From: Anaerolineae bacterium
GTDB taxonomy: Bacteria > Chloroflexota > Anaerolineae > Promineifilales > Promineifilaceae
Assembly (NCBI GenBank): GCA_020848035.1
Contig: JADLAX010000018.1
Coordinates: 28,253 to 92,252, forward strand
Direction: 5' to 3'
DNA length: 64,000 bases
A model generated the notes under the pieces. It made no database searches. It was not told the DNA's origin and was given only the letters and a program-made list of their open reading frames with translations. Position 1 is the first letter of the stretch. Each line of letters opens with the position of its first letter. Positions 26,900 through 36,202 of this stretch are shown here, piece by piece. The translations under genes and the position numbers were made by a program.

Positions 26900-27385
26900 T
26901 TACTCCATAACTTCGGTTTCCAACCGCTGCGCCAGGCAGAGCGTGCCATCCTCCAGGCAGATGTCTACCAAGCCGGAAAACTCCCCAACAGTTTCCCCGA
27001 CAAACATCAGTTCAACCGTCCGGCTGTTCATTGCGGGAATTTCCGTGTCAAAACGGTAGCTGGCAAAGTGGGTCAGTGGCAGCGCTTGCACCGCCTGGTA
27101 CGCTGGGGCACTGCCGCTCAGGCGTACGTAGTCCAGGTAGTTGGTGTCCAGGTCAATGCTGTGCAGCACCTGGCTGCTGGTGATCAGGCTGGTCACCTGA
27201 ATCGTAACGGCAAATGGCTCGTTCACGGTCACCTGCTCCGGCGCGTCAATTTGCACCGCGATGGAGGTTGGTTCATTCAGCACCGTGCCCCACAGCAGGC
27301 GGCTGATGGTTAGCACAACGGCCGTTCCCAACACACAAACAGCCACAATCATCCCTACCAACTTCAGCACCCGTCTTCGTTCCAT
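26900..27385 (-). CDS. Membrane-anchored hypothetical protein
   Basis: This 161-aa protein has one N-terminal membrane segment (about 7-30) after a basic MERRRVLK, then an exported domain with alternating beta-type sequence (APEQVTVNEPFAVTIQVTS), suggestive of an Ig-like fold, and two cysteines near the end. It starts 12 bp after the MscS-like gene with AAGGAGG before its ATG, so the two form an operon. No function is known. Confidence 0.75.
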   Translation of the reverse strand: MERRRVLKLVGMIVAVCVLGTAVVLTISRLLWGTVLNEPTSIAVQIDAPEQVTVNEPFAVTIQVTSLITSSQVLHSIDLDTNYLDYVRLSGSAPAYQAVQALPLTHFASYRFDTEIPAMNSRTVELMFVGETVGEFSGLVDICLEDGTLCLAQRLETEVME

Positions 27386-27397
27386 GACACACCCTCC

Positions 27398-28201
27398 TTA
27401 ATCCGCCAGCTGAATCCCGGCCTCGTTGAGCCGCTCGTGCACCAGCGCCAGCAGCCGGGGGCGCATCTCCGCGCCCATGGCGTATTTGGCTTTGGCCACC
27501 AGCGTCAGCTCCGTCTGCTGCCCCAACGACCCCGACTGGCTGATCACCTGCCACGGTTCCAACAAGTTGGGCAAAATCAGCAGCGCTTCCTTGCCCAGCT
27601 CTTCCAAAACAGACAGCGCCTGGCTTAAATCTTCAGCGTTAAGCTTGACAGTGACGCTGGCCAGAGAAAAACGGCCGCGGCTAAAGTTGCGCACAATGCG
27701 GATTTCGCCATTGGGCACCACAAACAGCTCCCCGCTGGGCGAGCGCAGCGTGGTGGTGCGCAGGTTCACCGTTTCCACCACCCCTTCATTGCCCAAAATA
27801 TCCACTTTTTCGCCTACGTCGAAGGTATCCTCAAACAAGAAGCCCACCCCGGTGAGATAATCGCTGACCAACGGCCGTGCCCCCAGGCCAAACGCCGCCG
27901 CAAACAAACCGACCATCCACACCAGCGTCTCGCCTCCCACAAACAAACTAAGGCTGAGCAATACGGCCGTTACCACCGATAAAAAAGTAATCGCGCTGGC
28001 CACCAGGCTGGTCAGCGTCTTTTGCCGCTCCAGGCGCAGCTGCCGCCGCTTGTTGGCCAGGCTGCCAATGCGCAGCACCCGGCGCGCCAGTCGGCCCGAC
28101 AATCGGTGCACCAGGTATGCCAGCAAAAAATAAACGGCGATGTGCACCCCATCGCTCCACAAACTGCCCGATGTCCAAAAAGTTACAAAGTTCTGCCACA
28201 T
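27398..28201 (-). CDS. MscS-family small-conductance mechanosensitive channel
   Basis: This 267-aa inner-membrane protein has three to four N-terminal hydrophobic segments (about 12-35, 65-85, 90-110). The MscS beta domain follows, with GVGFLFEDTFDVGEKVDI and VNLRTTTLRSPSGELFVVPNGEI. The glycine/alanine-rich pore helix (AAAFGLGARPLVSDYLTG) is visible. Such channels release solutes on hypo-osmotic shock. GGAGG lies before the ATG. It is followed by a small exported protein that may be a partner. Confidence 0.85.
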   Translation of the reverse strand: MWQNFVTFWTSGSLWSDGVHIAVYFLLAYLVHRLSGRLARRVLRIGSLANKRRQLRLERQKTLTSLVASAITFLSVVTAVLLSLSLFVGGETLVWMVGLFAAAFGLGARPLVSDYLTGVGFLFEDTFDVGEKVDILGNEGVVETVNLRTTTLRSPSGELFVVPNGEIRIVRNFSRGRFSLASVTVKLNAEDLSQALSVLEELGKEALLILPNLLEPWQVISQSGSLGQQTELTLVAKAKYAMGAEMRPRLLALVHERLNEAGIQLAD

Positions 28202-28229
28202 ACAAACCTCCGAGCCGACATTTTAGCAT

Positions 28230-28375
28230 CAAGTTAAGAATCGTGGCGAACAAGCCCGCGGAGGCGTAAACGCCCCCGCTACATGTGAAAGGCCTGAAGG
28301 GCCTGATTTTTAGCCCACCGGGCTTCCACAACTAGCCGGGCGGCTTCAGCCCCCGGCGGACCTGACACACACAAC
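28230..28375. repeat. GC-rich compound repeat between divergent genes
   Basis: Several short inverted repeats in a row (GCGGAGGCGTAAACGCCCCCGC; GGCCTGAAGGGCC; AGCCCACCGGGCT; GCCGGGCGGCTTCAGCCCCCGGC) fill the gap between the mscS-like gene and the PBP gene. Confidence 0.6.
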
Positions 28376-28395
28376 CACATCTGCCGCCAAATTTC

Positions 28396-28423
28396 TTGAC
28401 CAAAAAATAAATCCGCTTACCAT
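28396..28423 (+). promoter_or_regulatory. Promoter of the PBP gene, probably leaderless
   Basis: TTGACC, 16 bp, TACCAT, then only 6 nt to the ATG at 28430. There is no ribosome-binding site, so transcription probably starts at or next to the start codon. Confidence 0.45.
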
Positions 28424-28429
28424 ATTGTT

Positions 28430-30931
28430 ATGACAAATAACGGTGGTTACAAATTAGAGTACCTGGAAAAATACCAGGGCCGCCCCCAAAAGCCATCTGG
28501 CAACAAAAACAATCCCGACAAAAAACCACGCGGCTGCCTGGCCAAAAGCCTCATTGTCCTGGTACAGCTGAGCCTGATTGGCTTGCTGTTTGGCGTGCTG
28601 GCTTTTGTCGGTGCCTACGTCTACCTCAGCAATGAGCTGTCGGACTCGATTGACCAGGTGCTGGCTTACCGCGGCACCGGCGTGGGCGGCACGCCCCGCT
28701 TCTACGACCGCAACGGCGAGCTGCTTTTTGAGCTAACCACCACCGAAAAGCGCCTGTGGCTGGCCTACAACGAAATCCCCCGCTCGGTGATCGACGCCAC
28801 GGTGGCCGTAGAAGACGACACCTTCTGGACCAACTACGGCTTTGATCCGGCCGCCATTGGTGCGGCGCTGCTGAACAACTACCGAAATCAAGACGGCCGT
28901 CCCGTCGGAGCCAGCACCATCACCCAGCAGCTGGTAAGGCACATTGCCTTCACCTACGAAGAGCGCATCAGCGTCAGCTACGAGCGCAAGCTGCGCGAAC
29001 TGTTCCTGTCGTTCATCATGACCCAGCAGCGCAGCAAAGAGGCCATCGTGCAGATGTACCTCAACGAGATTTACTACGGCAACCTGGCCTACGGCATCGA
29101 AGCGGCGGCGCAAACCTACTTTGCCAAATCGGCGCAAAACCTGACGCTGGCCGAGGCCGCTTTTCTGGCCGGGCTGCCCCAGTCGCCGCTGGACTGGGAT
29201 CCGTATACCAACTTTGACGCCGCCAAAGCGCGCCAGGAATTTATTCTAGACTTGATGGTGGACGAAGGTGTCGTCACCGCGCTGGATGCCGAGATTGCCA
29301 AGGGGGTGACCCTGCACATTGCGCCGCGCATCGCCGCCAACGAGGCGGCGGGCGACGTGACGCTGGAAGCGGCCCACTTTGTGCTCTACGTGCAAAGCGA
29401 GCTGGAGAAGCTGTACGGGCCAGACGCCATCGCCCTGGGCGGCTGGCAGATTACCACCAGCCTGGACCTGAACATGCAAGAAATGGCGGAAACGGCCGCA
29501 CGCGATCAGGTCGCCGCCCGCGCCGCCACAAACAACGTCAGCAACGCCTCGGTGGTGATTCTCAAGCCCAACACTGGGGAAATTTTGGCGATGGTGGGCA
29601 GCCTGGATTACTTCGACACGTCGATTGACGGCCAGGTAAACGTCGCCCTCAGCCCGCGCCAGCCCGGCAGCAGCATCAAGCCGATCACCTACGCCACCGC
29701 CCTGCAGCGCGGCTGGTCCACCGCCGACGTGCTGTGGGACGTGCCCATCGAGCTGGAGCTGGGCGATGGCGAAAAGATGGTACCCACCAACTACGATGGC
29801 TACTATCGTGGCCCGGTGCTGTTCCGCGACGCCCTGGCCAACAGCTACAACATCCCGCCCGTGCAGCTGCTGCGCGACGTAGGCGTGCCTACCTTCATCG
29901 CCACCGCCCGCAGCATGGGCATCGAATCGCTGCGCGAGCCGCCCGGCTATTACGGCCTGGCCCTCACCCTGGGCGGCGGCGAAGTGCCCCTGCTGGAAAT
30001 GACCCACGCCTTTGCCACGCTGGCCAACCAGGGGCAAAAGCCGCGCCTCACCGCCGTGCTGCACATCACCGACAGCCGGGGCAACGTCATTTATGACGCG
30101 CAGCAAAACCAGCTGCCCGCCGTCAACGCCCTGGACCCGCGCATTGCCTACATCATCACCGACATTTTGGATGATGATCAGGCGCGGGTGGCGGCGATGG
30201 GGTACAACAATCCGCTGGAGCTGCCCTTCCCCGCCGCCGTCAAAACGGGCACCACCAACGATTTTCGCGACAACTGGGTGATTGGGTACACGCCGGGCGT
30301 GGTGGTGGGCATCTGGATGGGCAATTCAGACGGCCGTCCTATGGTCAACTCCTCCGGGCTGCAAACAGCTGCCCCGCTGTGGAACAACATCATGCAAACC
30401 ATCTACAACGACCCAACCATGATGCAAAGTTTGTGGGTAAACGGCCGTCCGCCCGCCACCGGTTTCATCCAGCCCCAGGGCATCGAGCTGCGCCCGGTTT
30501 GCCTGCCCTCCGGCACGGGTGGCAGCCGCTGCGCCGCCAGCCGCAACGACTGGTTTATTGTCGGCGCGCCTACCCACGGCAACGCCCGCATCAGCTACAA
30601 CCCCAATATAGGCGAAAATTTAGGCGCGTGGACCCTCTCTACCATGTCCATGCCGGCCGACGAAGGCCAGCGTTTTCTGGACGCCCAGCCCGCGCTGAGC
30701 AACGGCAGCAAAATCCCCCGCCCCACCGAATGTGTCATTAATAGCACCAGCCCGCCTGCCGGGGCCACCGTGCGGCTCTACCTGCCCGTCCCCCCGTTTT
30801 ACCCGGACGAGATCAAAGCCCGGCAGTGGGCGCAAAGCTCTGGCTACCGCATGGCGCCAGCGGCCGTTTGCCCCCTCAGCGTCATTCGCGGCTCGTCTTC
30901 ACCCTCGCCCACAAGCACGCCGGGTGAGTGA
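28430..30931 (+). CDS. Class A penicillin-binding protein (PBP1a-like)
   Basis: This 833-aa bifunctional cell-wall enzyme has a basic cytoplasmic head and one membrane segment (about 41-66). The glycosyltransferase-51 domain has VEDDTFWTNYGFD and VGASTITQQLVRH, and the transpeptidase domain has the serine in PGSSIKP, SYN in ALANSYNIPP, and KTGT in VKTGTTNDF. It polymerises and crosslinks peptidoglycan outside the membrane. In the first motif the usual His of ExxFxxHxG is replaced (TNYG). The C-terminal tail is Ser/Pro-rich. Its presence implies a peptidoglycan wall. Confidence 0.92.
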   Translation: MTNNGGYKLEYLEKYQGRPQKPSGNKNNPDKKPRGCLAKSLIVLVQLSLIGLLFGVLAFVGAYVYLSNELSDSIDQVLAYRGTGVGGTPRFYDRNGELLFELTTTEKRLWLAYNEIPRSVIDATVAVEDDTFWTNYGFDPAAIGAALLNNYRNQDGRPVGASTITQQLVRHIAFTYEERISVSYERKLRELFLSFIMTQQRSKEAIVQMYLNEIYYGNLAYGIEAAAQTYFAKSAQNLTLAEAAFLAGLPQSPLDWDPYTNFDAAKARQEFILDLMVDEGVVTALDAEIAKGVTLHIAPRIAANEAAGDVTLEAAHFVLYVQSELEKLYGPDAIALGGWQITTSLDLNMQEMAETAARDQVAARAATNNVSNASVVILKPNTGEILAMVGSLDYFDTSIDGQVNVALSPRQPGSSIKPITYATALQRGWSTADVLWDVPIELELGDGEKMVPTNYDGYYRGPVLFRDALANSYNIPPVQLLRDVGVPTFIATARSMGIESLREPPGYYGLALTLGGGEVPLLEMTHAFATLANQGQKPRLTAVLHITDSRGNVIYDAQQNQLPAVNALDPRIAYIITDILDDDQARVAAMGYNNPLELPFPAAVKTGTTNDFRDNWVIGYTPGVVVGIWMGNSDGRPMVNSSGLQTAAPLWNNIMQTIYNDPTMMQSLWVNGRPPATGFIQPQGIELRPVCLPSGTGGSRCAASRNDWFIVGAPTHGNARISYNPNIGENLGAWTLSTMSMPADEGQRFLDAQPALSNGSKIPRPTECVINSTSPPAGATVRLYLPVPPFYPDEIKARQWAQSSGYRMAPAAVCPLSVIRGSSSPSPTSTPGE

Positions 30932-31011
30932 GTGATAAGTGAAAAGTAAAAAGTGATAAGTGAGCCTCTTCTCACTTATCACTTTTCACCTTTCACTTTC
31001 TTACTTTTTAC
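30929..31011. repeat. Hairpin repeat, AGTGAAAAGTAAAAAGTG family
   Basis: GTGATAAGTGAAAAGTAAAA words face TCACTTATCACTTTTCACC and TTACTTTTTAC. It starts within the last codons of the PBP gene and would act as its terminator. Relatives: 34404-34488 and 39563-39628. Confidence 0.75.
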
Positions 31012-31044
31012 GCTTGAGCAGACCTTATAGCGAGTCTAAAACCT

Positions 31045-31620
31045 TCAACTTATGCGGTGAAACAGCAGCTCGCCATCAGCGTGATAGATTCGAAGTTCGT
31101 TACCCTCTACAGAGTAGGATTCAAAAGTCTGCATCACGTTATAGAACCTTTCTTCGATTGCCATCGTTTCAGCCCCTAAACGGTCCGTACAATCCATTGC
31201 AGTACTCTCAGACAACGTAATCGTAATACGCTGGTTATCAAGTTCATAATATCCATTTAGATCGTTGCACCCGATGAAAAACAGCAGCGCCCCATCATTG
31301 AATTGAATGGTCGGTTGTGTATCTTTGGGAATAGCCAACGTTTTTTCCTGGTCGCTAAAAGCCACCATCTCCCATCGCGTATTATTTAGAGGGTCTGGTT
31401 CACTAATCACAGGTGTGACAACAACGCGAGTGGGAGTTTCAAACTCATTTTGCTCTAAATTGTTAGCTACTTCTGTTGATGTGCAACCACCTAACAAAAC
31501 GAGAATGCCCATGATTACACCAAACCATCGAATACAATCTAGATAAATAAATGGCCCCTTATACTCCTGAAGGTCAAAAAAAAAGAGCAACTTCAAGCCA
31601 ACATTAGAAAGAGTATTCAT
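31045..31620 (-). CDS. META-domain lipoprotein
   Basis: This protein has one META/DUF306 domain (NTRWEMVAFSDQEKTLAIP ... FNDGALLFFIGCNDLNGYYELDNQRITI). The lipobox LLGGC follows the internal ATG at 31512. The longer form from 31620 has an odd N-terminus and no ribosome site, so the true start is uncertain. META domains occur in HslJ-like stress lipoproteins. It is more AT-rich than its surroundings, like the protease next to it. Confidence 0.75.
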   Translation of the reverse strand: MNTLSNVGLKLLFFFDLQEYKGPFIYLDCIRWFGVIMGILVLLGGCTSTEVANNLEQNEFETPTRVVVTPVISEPDPLNNTRWEMVAFSDQEKTLAIPKDTQPTIQFNDGALLFFIGCNDLNGYYELDNQRITITLSESTAMDCTDRLGAETMAIEERFYNVMQTFESYSVEGNELRIYHADGELLFHRIS

Positions 31621-31703
31621 GTGGTTTTATATTTTGTTCAGATTTGGCACCTTTCCTTTGACTAATGACTTTAAAAGGAAAGGCACCAACTACATCTCAC
31701 AGG

Positions 31704-33101
31704 TTATCCATCTGTAACCAAAGTCAGACCAAAATAGTCACGAATATGGTGCCACTTAGACAAAATAGCATCGGACCCATTTGTACAGCCAAATCCGTTA
31801 ACAGTGCTACGCATTATACCAGTGACACTCGCGTTAGAAGACGTTTCTGGCCTGTACGCTGGCGCACCACTGTCCCCTCCTGATGATGGAGGATCGATTG
31901 AGAACAGATCAGTATACCAGGTACCCCCCGTAGTAGAATATGTTAGACTCTCACACTTTATATAACCACACTGGGTCCCGGATGCTTTTCCTGTCCAACA
32001 GCGCCAAGATCCAGCCATATAATTGGAGGTTGATCCATGAATATCACGATAGGAAGTATAGTTTATAACGTCATCGTAGGCAGTCCACTGATTATTCATA
32101 TAAAGAATACCCGCATCAATGCCTGTGCCGCTACTAGAAGATGCACCATCTTTATACGCACCTGAATAAGTTCCAATATGAGTAGTACTATTATATATAT
32201 TCTGACCGGATGACAAATCATCTACACAGTGGCCAGCAGTAAGCATGGAATATGTGTTATTGTATATTACCTTAAACCCAAGAGTACACCTGCTCCCGCC
32301 ACTGAAAGTCCCCCAGCTATCTCCTCCCCTCACTGCAGTAATTGTTTCTTCAACCTCACCTTCACGAACAACAACCGATGGATCGGCTACTAATGCGGCT
32401 AGCTCAGAAGAAAGAGAGTCCTTGTTGACAACACCATTAGTTTTATCCCAGGTGTCAGAAGGTAAAATTAGTACACCAATCCTGTTGCCAGTCCGATCGA
32501 CAAACACGCCTCTAATTTCAGGATATGCTGAAGCAGAACTAGAAATTTCTTGATACTGTTGTTCTAGATGTTTGTTTGAAAAGTCTGCCAACTCTATTTG
32601 CAATCGTTCGGGATATCCCAGAGGTGGAAGCGTTTTAACAATGTCATCAATCTTCTCGTGATTTTGTACAAGTTGCAATATTAGCTTCCCCCCGGCAGTA
32701 TAATCTTCACTATCTGGGGCATGGTATAGATAAATACCTCCAAACACTTCTTGAAGATCAGCTTCCTGTGCGAAGAAGACCTGCAAAGTTTCTCCGTCTC
32801 TTTCTAAATCTATGCGTGTCTCAAGTTCCTTTGCCTCTTCCGGTGTAAATGCCACTCCTCCCAATCTTTCTTTAATGACCACACTATCCAAGCCATGAAC
32901 TGCTTGTACATACTCAATGTCGCTACGAAAACCAATTGATCTCCGCAATTCTATCTCTTTTTCTAACTGCTCCATACGTGATTGTATACGATGATCGTTA
33001 TCAACCTCATCAGCATGCACGAAGCTGACGACGAACAACAGCATTGACAAAAATGTTAGCAACAGTATCAAATGTTTAAGGTAGTGTTTTTTCACAAGCA
33101 T
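31704..33101 (-). CDS. Secreted trypsin-like serine protease
   Basis: This 465-aa protein has a signal peptide (MLVKKHYLKHLILLLTFLSM; cleavage near residue 30 after VHA), a pro-region of about 220 residues and a chymotrypsin-fold domain. The triad is His291 (LTAGHCVDD), Asp329 (GIDAGILYM) and Ser411 (SGGDSGAPAY). Its layout resembles streptogrisin/alpha-lytic proteases with a folding pro-domain. GGAGG lies before the ATG. Base composition is much more AT-rich than most of the window, so recent transfer is possible. Confidence 0.85.
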   Translation of the reverse strand: MLVKKHYLKHLILLLTFLSMLLFVVSFVHADEVDNDHRIQSRMEQLEKEIELRRSIGFRSDIEYVQAVHGLDSVVIKERLGGVAFTPEEAKELETRIDLERDGETLQVFFAQEADLQEVFGGIYLYHAPDSEDYTAGGKLILQLVQNHEKIDDIVKTLPPLGYPERLQIELADFSNKHLEQQYQEISSSASAYPEIRGVFVDRTGNRIGVLILPSDTWDKTNGVVNKDSLSSELAALVADPSVVVREGEVEETITAVRGGDSWGTFSGGSRCTLGFKVIYNNTYSMLTAGHCVDDLSSGQNIYNSTTHIGTYSGAYKDGASSSSGTGIDAGILYMNNQWTAYDDVINYTSYRDIHGSTSNYMAGSWRCWTGKASGTQCGYIKCESLTYSTTGGTWYTDLFSIDPPSSGGDSGAPAYRPETSSNASVTGIMRSTVNGFGCTNGSDAILSKWHHIRDYFGLTLVTDG

Positions 33102-33372
33102 GGTTTTGCCTCCTACTGGAATTGGTTAATAGAAACAGTGGATAGGCCGCATCACTCACGGGGATATTGTTTTGGGCTGCTATGACATTCTTGTTTAACT
33201 GTCCCTTTTTTGAAAAAACTGGAACAATTCAAATGGCCTCTTCCACAAAATCCATCCTACCAAAAAACAAACCACCTTGTAACCTATCATTTGTGATAGT
33301 CTTTGGGAAAATGAAGATGAATGAAAAATGAGAGGTATCGTTCCCTCTCACTTTGCGTAGGGTAAACGCTGG
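33102..33372. other. Divergent intergenic region, no gene seen
   Basis: AT-rich spacer. It contains a small hairpin (CTATCATTTGTGATAG at 33278-33293) and the leaderless promoter of the next gene at its right end. No repeat family or open frame stands out. Confidence 0.45.
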
Positions 33373-33401
33373 TTGACCTGCTGGCTTATTTTCCTTACTT
33401 T
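33373..33401 (+). promoter_or_regulatory. Promoter of the PAS-LuxR gene, probably leaderless
   Basis: TTGACC and TACTTT are separated by 17 bp; the ATG at 33409 lies 7 nt after the -10. No Shine-Dalgarno sequence is present. Confidence 0.45.
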
Positions 33402-33408
33402 AATTGCT

Positions 33409-34425
33409 ATGAATCTTGCCGAACAGATCAACAAGCAATGGGAGAAACGCCAAAAAGAGATGGAGATGGTATGGTGGCTGCTGCCAGGTTGTGGGCAAGC
33501 CGCCTTAGGGGAGGATGTTGCCGCAAAGTTACAGGCACGCATCAAAGCTAATTTGCTCATGACGCCATTTGCCTCTGAATCGGGACGGCAGGTTGGGAAA
33601 CAGTTAGCCCAACAGTTTAAGTTCCACATGGAAAAGTTGGGGCGGCTGCAGTTGCTGCTGGCCGAGCAGCTTTTGGCGGAACTGGATGCCCAACAAGTTG
33701 TCTGGCTTACACCGCGCCTGACTGCTTTTTGGGCAGAAATGACCATAGGCTATGGGCTTGCCCTGCGTGAGCTTTATATAACCGAACAGGCAGCATTGCA
33801 AAAAAGGCTCCTGTCTGAACGCCAGGAAGTGCTGGCACAGAAGGCAGAAAGCGAAGAACGTTTTGCCGCGTTGTTCGAAAAGACTTACAGCCCGGTGTTG
33901 ATTCATGAAAACGGCCGTATCCTGGCCATCAATAAAGCCGTTATAGAAAGGTTTGGCTACCGGGCAGAAATGCTTGTTGGGCAGGAGATTCAAACCTTGA
34001 TTCAGGCCCTGACACCCTTACCAGAACAGACAAAAATTCTGGAACGCATTCAGGCAGGTGATGAACAACCCTACCGCACCCAATGCTTTAAACGGGATGA
34101 CACGGCTGTTACCGTTGAAATCATGCCGCAGCGTGTTTCTTATCAAGGCGGCATGGTGGATATGGTTGTTTTACGGCCGTTAGATAAGCCGCTCCCCCCA
34201 CAACTGGCTGAACCGGAAAACGCCCCCCTCTCTCCGCGCCAACAAGCGGTTTTACAGCTTATGGCCACCGGTTTGTCCTACAAAAAAATCGCCAAAAAGC
34301 TGCAAATCACCCTGCCCACCGTTCACCACCATAGGCAAGAAATTTTTGCTAAATTGCAGGTAAGTACACGGGCTGACGCGGCCGTTCGAGCAGTGCCGGT
34401 CACAAGTGAAACAAGTGAAAAGTAA
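33409..34425 (+). CDS. PAS-LuxR transcriptional regulator
   Basis: This 338-aa cytoplasmic protein has an N-terminal helical domain (about 1-130), a PAS domain (about 150-255; FEKTYSPVLIHENGRILAINKAVIERFGY) and a C-terminal LuxR/NarL HTH (LSPRQQAVLQLMATGLSYKKIAKKL). PAS may sense redox or a ligand; there is no phospho-acceptor domain. The last residues (VTSETSEK) are encoded by the start of the AGTGAAAAGT repeat. The ATG at 33409 is chosen because a promoter ends just before it. Confidence 0.8.
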   Translation: MNLAEQINKQWEKRQKEMEMVWWLLPGCGQAALGEDVAAKLQARIKANLLMTPFASESGRQVGKQLAQQFKFHMEKLGRLQLLLAEQLLAELDAQQVVWLTPRLTAFWAEMTIGYGLALRELYITEQAALQKRLLSERQEVLAQKAESEERFAALFEKTYSPVLIHENGRILAINKAVIERFGYRAEMLVGQEIQTLIQALTPLPEQTKILERIQAGDEQPYRTQCFKRDDTAVTVEIMPQRVSYQGGMVDMVVLRPLDKPLPPQLAEPENAPLSPRQQAVLQLMATGLSYKKIAKKLQITLPTVHHHRQEIFAKLQVSTRADAAVRAVPVTSETSEK

Positions 34426-34488
34426 AAAGTGATAAGTGAGCCACTTTTCACTTATCACTTTTCACTTTTCACTTTTTACTTTTTACTT
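34404..34488. repeat. Hairpin repeat, AGTGAAAAGTAAAAAGTG family
   Basis: The left arm starts inside the LuxR-type gene and supplies its last codons and stop; the right arm (TCACTTATCACTTTTCAC) faces the META gene. It lies between convergent genes. Confidence 0.75.
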
Positions 34489-34509
34489 CAGCTTTTATGA
34501 TGCGTAAAC

Positions 34510-35328
34510 TTACTCAGCCGCTTCAAAATTCAGCACGCCGTCAGGCGTTTGCAGGGTAAGCTGGCTGCCAGACAGCGTGTAGCTGGTTACCTGAGCCAGG
34601 GCGGCCATAAAGTCGGCCTCCTGCTGCATCATCGCTTCGTCCGCGCAGGCCATGAGCGTGCTGGCCAGCATACCCACCGTCATTGTGCCGTCCTCGCCCA
34701 GCGTGACCTCACCCGAGTAGCTGTTGCAGCTGGCATTGCCGCTCACCTGCCCCTCGGCAAAGTTCAGCGTGGGGGCCGAGTCGGGCAAGACGGCCGTTAC
34801 GCTCTCCGCCACCCCCAGGGAAACCAGGTTCCAATTGGTGCCTTCCAGGCTGCTGCTATCGGGCACTGCCTCAGCGGGTGCGGTGGCAAAAATGAGCAGA
34901 CCGCCGTCATAGGTCAACGTCAGCTGCCCCTCAGCCACCACGTAATGGTTTACCGAAGCCATCGCCGCCAGAAAGTCATTTTCCTGCTGCATGATCGGTT
35001 CGGGGCAGGCCATCCGCGTGGAGCCAATTGGGCCAAAGCTGAGTTCGCTGCCAGATTGGGTCACATCGGCAAAAAAGGTGTTGCAGTTGGCCGAACCGGA
35101 GATACGGCCGTCTTCGAACAGCAGCGTCACGGTCGTATCCGGCAGCACCGGCGTGCGGCTGCCGTCCGGGCCAAACTCTTGCAGTACCCAGCTGGTGCCA
35201 TTCAGGCTCGCGCTCGATTCAACGTCTGGTTCCACATTGTCACCAGCCCCCGCCGCACTACAGCCGATCACGGCAAGCAGCAGCGAACTCAACACAATCA
35301 TTTTTACCCATATGCTTTGCAACTTCAT
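34510..35328 (-). CDS. Lipoprotein with two META domains
   Basis: This 272-aa protein has a lipoprotein signal MKLQSIWVKMIVLSSLLLAV ending in IGC (Cys23). Two tandem META/DUF306 domains follow, each starting LxGTxWxL (SLNGTSWVLQEF and SLEGTNWNLVSLG) and each with SANCN/NASCNSY-type centres. The repeats clearly arose by duplication. GAGGAGA precedes the ATG. It may help in stress resistance of the envelope, as suggested for HslJ; that is inference. Confidence 0.82.
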   Translation of the reverse strand: MKLQSIWVKMIVLSSLLLAVIGCSAAGAGDNVEPDVESSASLNGTSWVLQEFGPDGSRTPVLPDTTVTLLFEDGRISGSANCNTFFADVTQSGSELSFGPIGSTRMACPEPIMQQENDFLAAMASVNHYVVAEGQLTLTYDGGLLIFATAPAEAVPDSSSLEGTNWNLVSLGVAESVTAVLPDSAPTLNFAEGQVSGNASCNSYSGEVTLGEDGTMTVGMLASTLMACADEAMMQQEADFMAALAQVTSYTLSGSQLTLQTPDGVLNFEAAE

Positions 35329-35478
35329 GTTTTACTCTCCTCATTTTGCCCAGGTGCCACACGTTTTAAAAGTGCGTCGCACCGGTCTGTTTTAACTTAA
35401 TTTGTGAACTATTTCTCAAGATGTCTGCCTATACAACGCCGGAAGTAGAAAAATAGTTCCGCACCAGTTTAAAACAAA

Positions 35479-35502
35479 AAAGGACACTCATGAGTGTCCT
35501 TG
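35479..35502 (-). terminator. Terminator after slyD
   Basis: A perfect 11-bp inverted repeat (AAGGACACTCA / TGAGTGTCCTT) is followed on the minus strand by TTTTTGTTTT, about 55 bp after the slyD stop. Confidence 0.8.
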
Positions 35503-35554
35503 GACGAAGTTGTCAATTGGGTGACCAACCGGACCCACCAGGGCCAGTTGAACA

Positions 35555-36055
35555 TCAATGATGGTGGTCGTCTGCGCCGTGGGCGTGGCCGTGAGCCAGC
35601 TCTTCGGCCGTGGCCTGGCGGATCGCCGGAATGTGGATCTCAAAGTGCAGGGTCTCACCGGCCAGCGGATGGTTGAAGTCCAGCATCACTTCCGTGTCAC
35701 GGATTTCAGCAATGGTGGCATCAAACGGCTCGTCCGTTTCCACATCACGCAGGCTCAGCTCCAGCCCTTCTTCCAGCTCCAGGTCATCGGGGAACATGGT
35801 GCGTGGCACAATTTCAAAGGCGTCCATGTCTACGTCGCCGTAGGCTTCATCGGGCGGCACAATCACCGTTTTGCGGTCGCCCACGCCCAGGCCAACCAGC
35901 GCCTTCTCCAGGCCAGGGATGATCTGGCCGTAGCCGTGTAAATATTCCAGGGGTCCTTCATCGACCGAGGAGTCGATCACTTCACCGTCATCGAGGCGCA
36001 GGGTGTAATCGAGAGTAACCACAACGCCATCTTTTACTTTCAACGTTTCGCTCAT
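35555..36055 (-). CDS. slyD: FKBP-type peptidyl-prolyl isomerase SlyD
   Basis: This 166-aa cytoplasmic protein has the SlyD layout: an FKBP core (VTLDYTLRLDDGEVIDSS ... GPLEYLHGYGQIIPGLEKAL), the inserted chaperone flap (about 70-130) and FNHPLAGETLHFEI. It ends in a His-rich tail (HGHAHGADDHHH) that can bind nickel or other metals. It catalyses proline isomerisation and assists folding. It follows the cold-shock gene but a terminator lies between them. Confidence 0.92.
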   Translation of the reverse strand: MSETLKVKDGVVVTLDYTLRLDDGEVIDSSVDEGPLEYLHGYGQIIPGLEKALVGLGVGDRKTVIVPPDEAYGDVDMDAFEIVPRTMFPDDLELEEGLELSLRDVETDEPFDATIAEIRDTEVMLDFNHPLAGETLHFEIHIPAIRQATAEELAHGHAHGADDHHH

Positions 36056-36089
36056 AATAAATTCCCTGTTTCCTTGTCTCAGAAAAAGA

Positions 36090-36122
36090 AAGACTTTCGC
36101 CCTTTAGCAGAACGAAAGTCTT
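36090..36122 (-). terminator. Terminator after the cold-shock gene
   Basis: The stem AAGACTTTCG / CGAAAGTCTT is followed on the minus strand by TCTTTTTCT. It lies between the csp and slyD genes. Confidence 0.7.
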
Positions 36123-36202
36123 CAAACTGCAACTTTTAACTTGCATCACCTGTGACCGGGTGATTAGTTCACCCAGGCACAGGATTCAACGCGCGTTTAG
36201 TT

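Noticed and set aside
29246..30106. 286-codon open frame antisense to the PBP gene
   Set aside because: Shadow of a GC-rich coding strand; no start signal.
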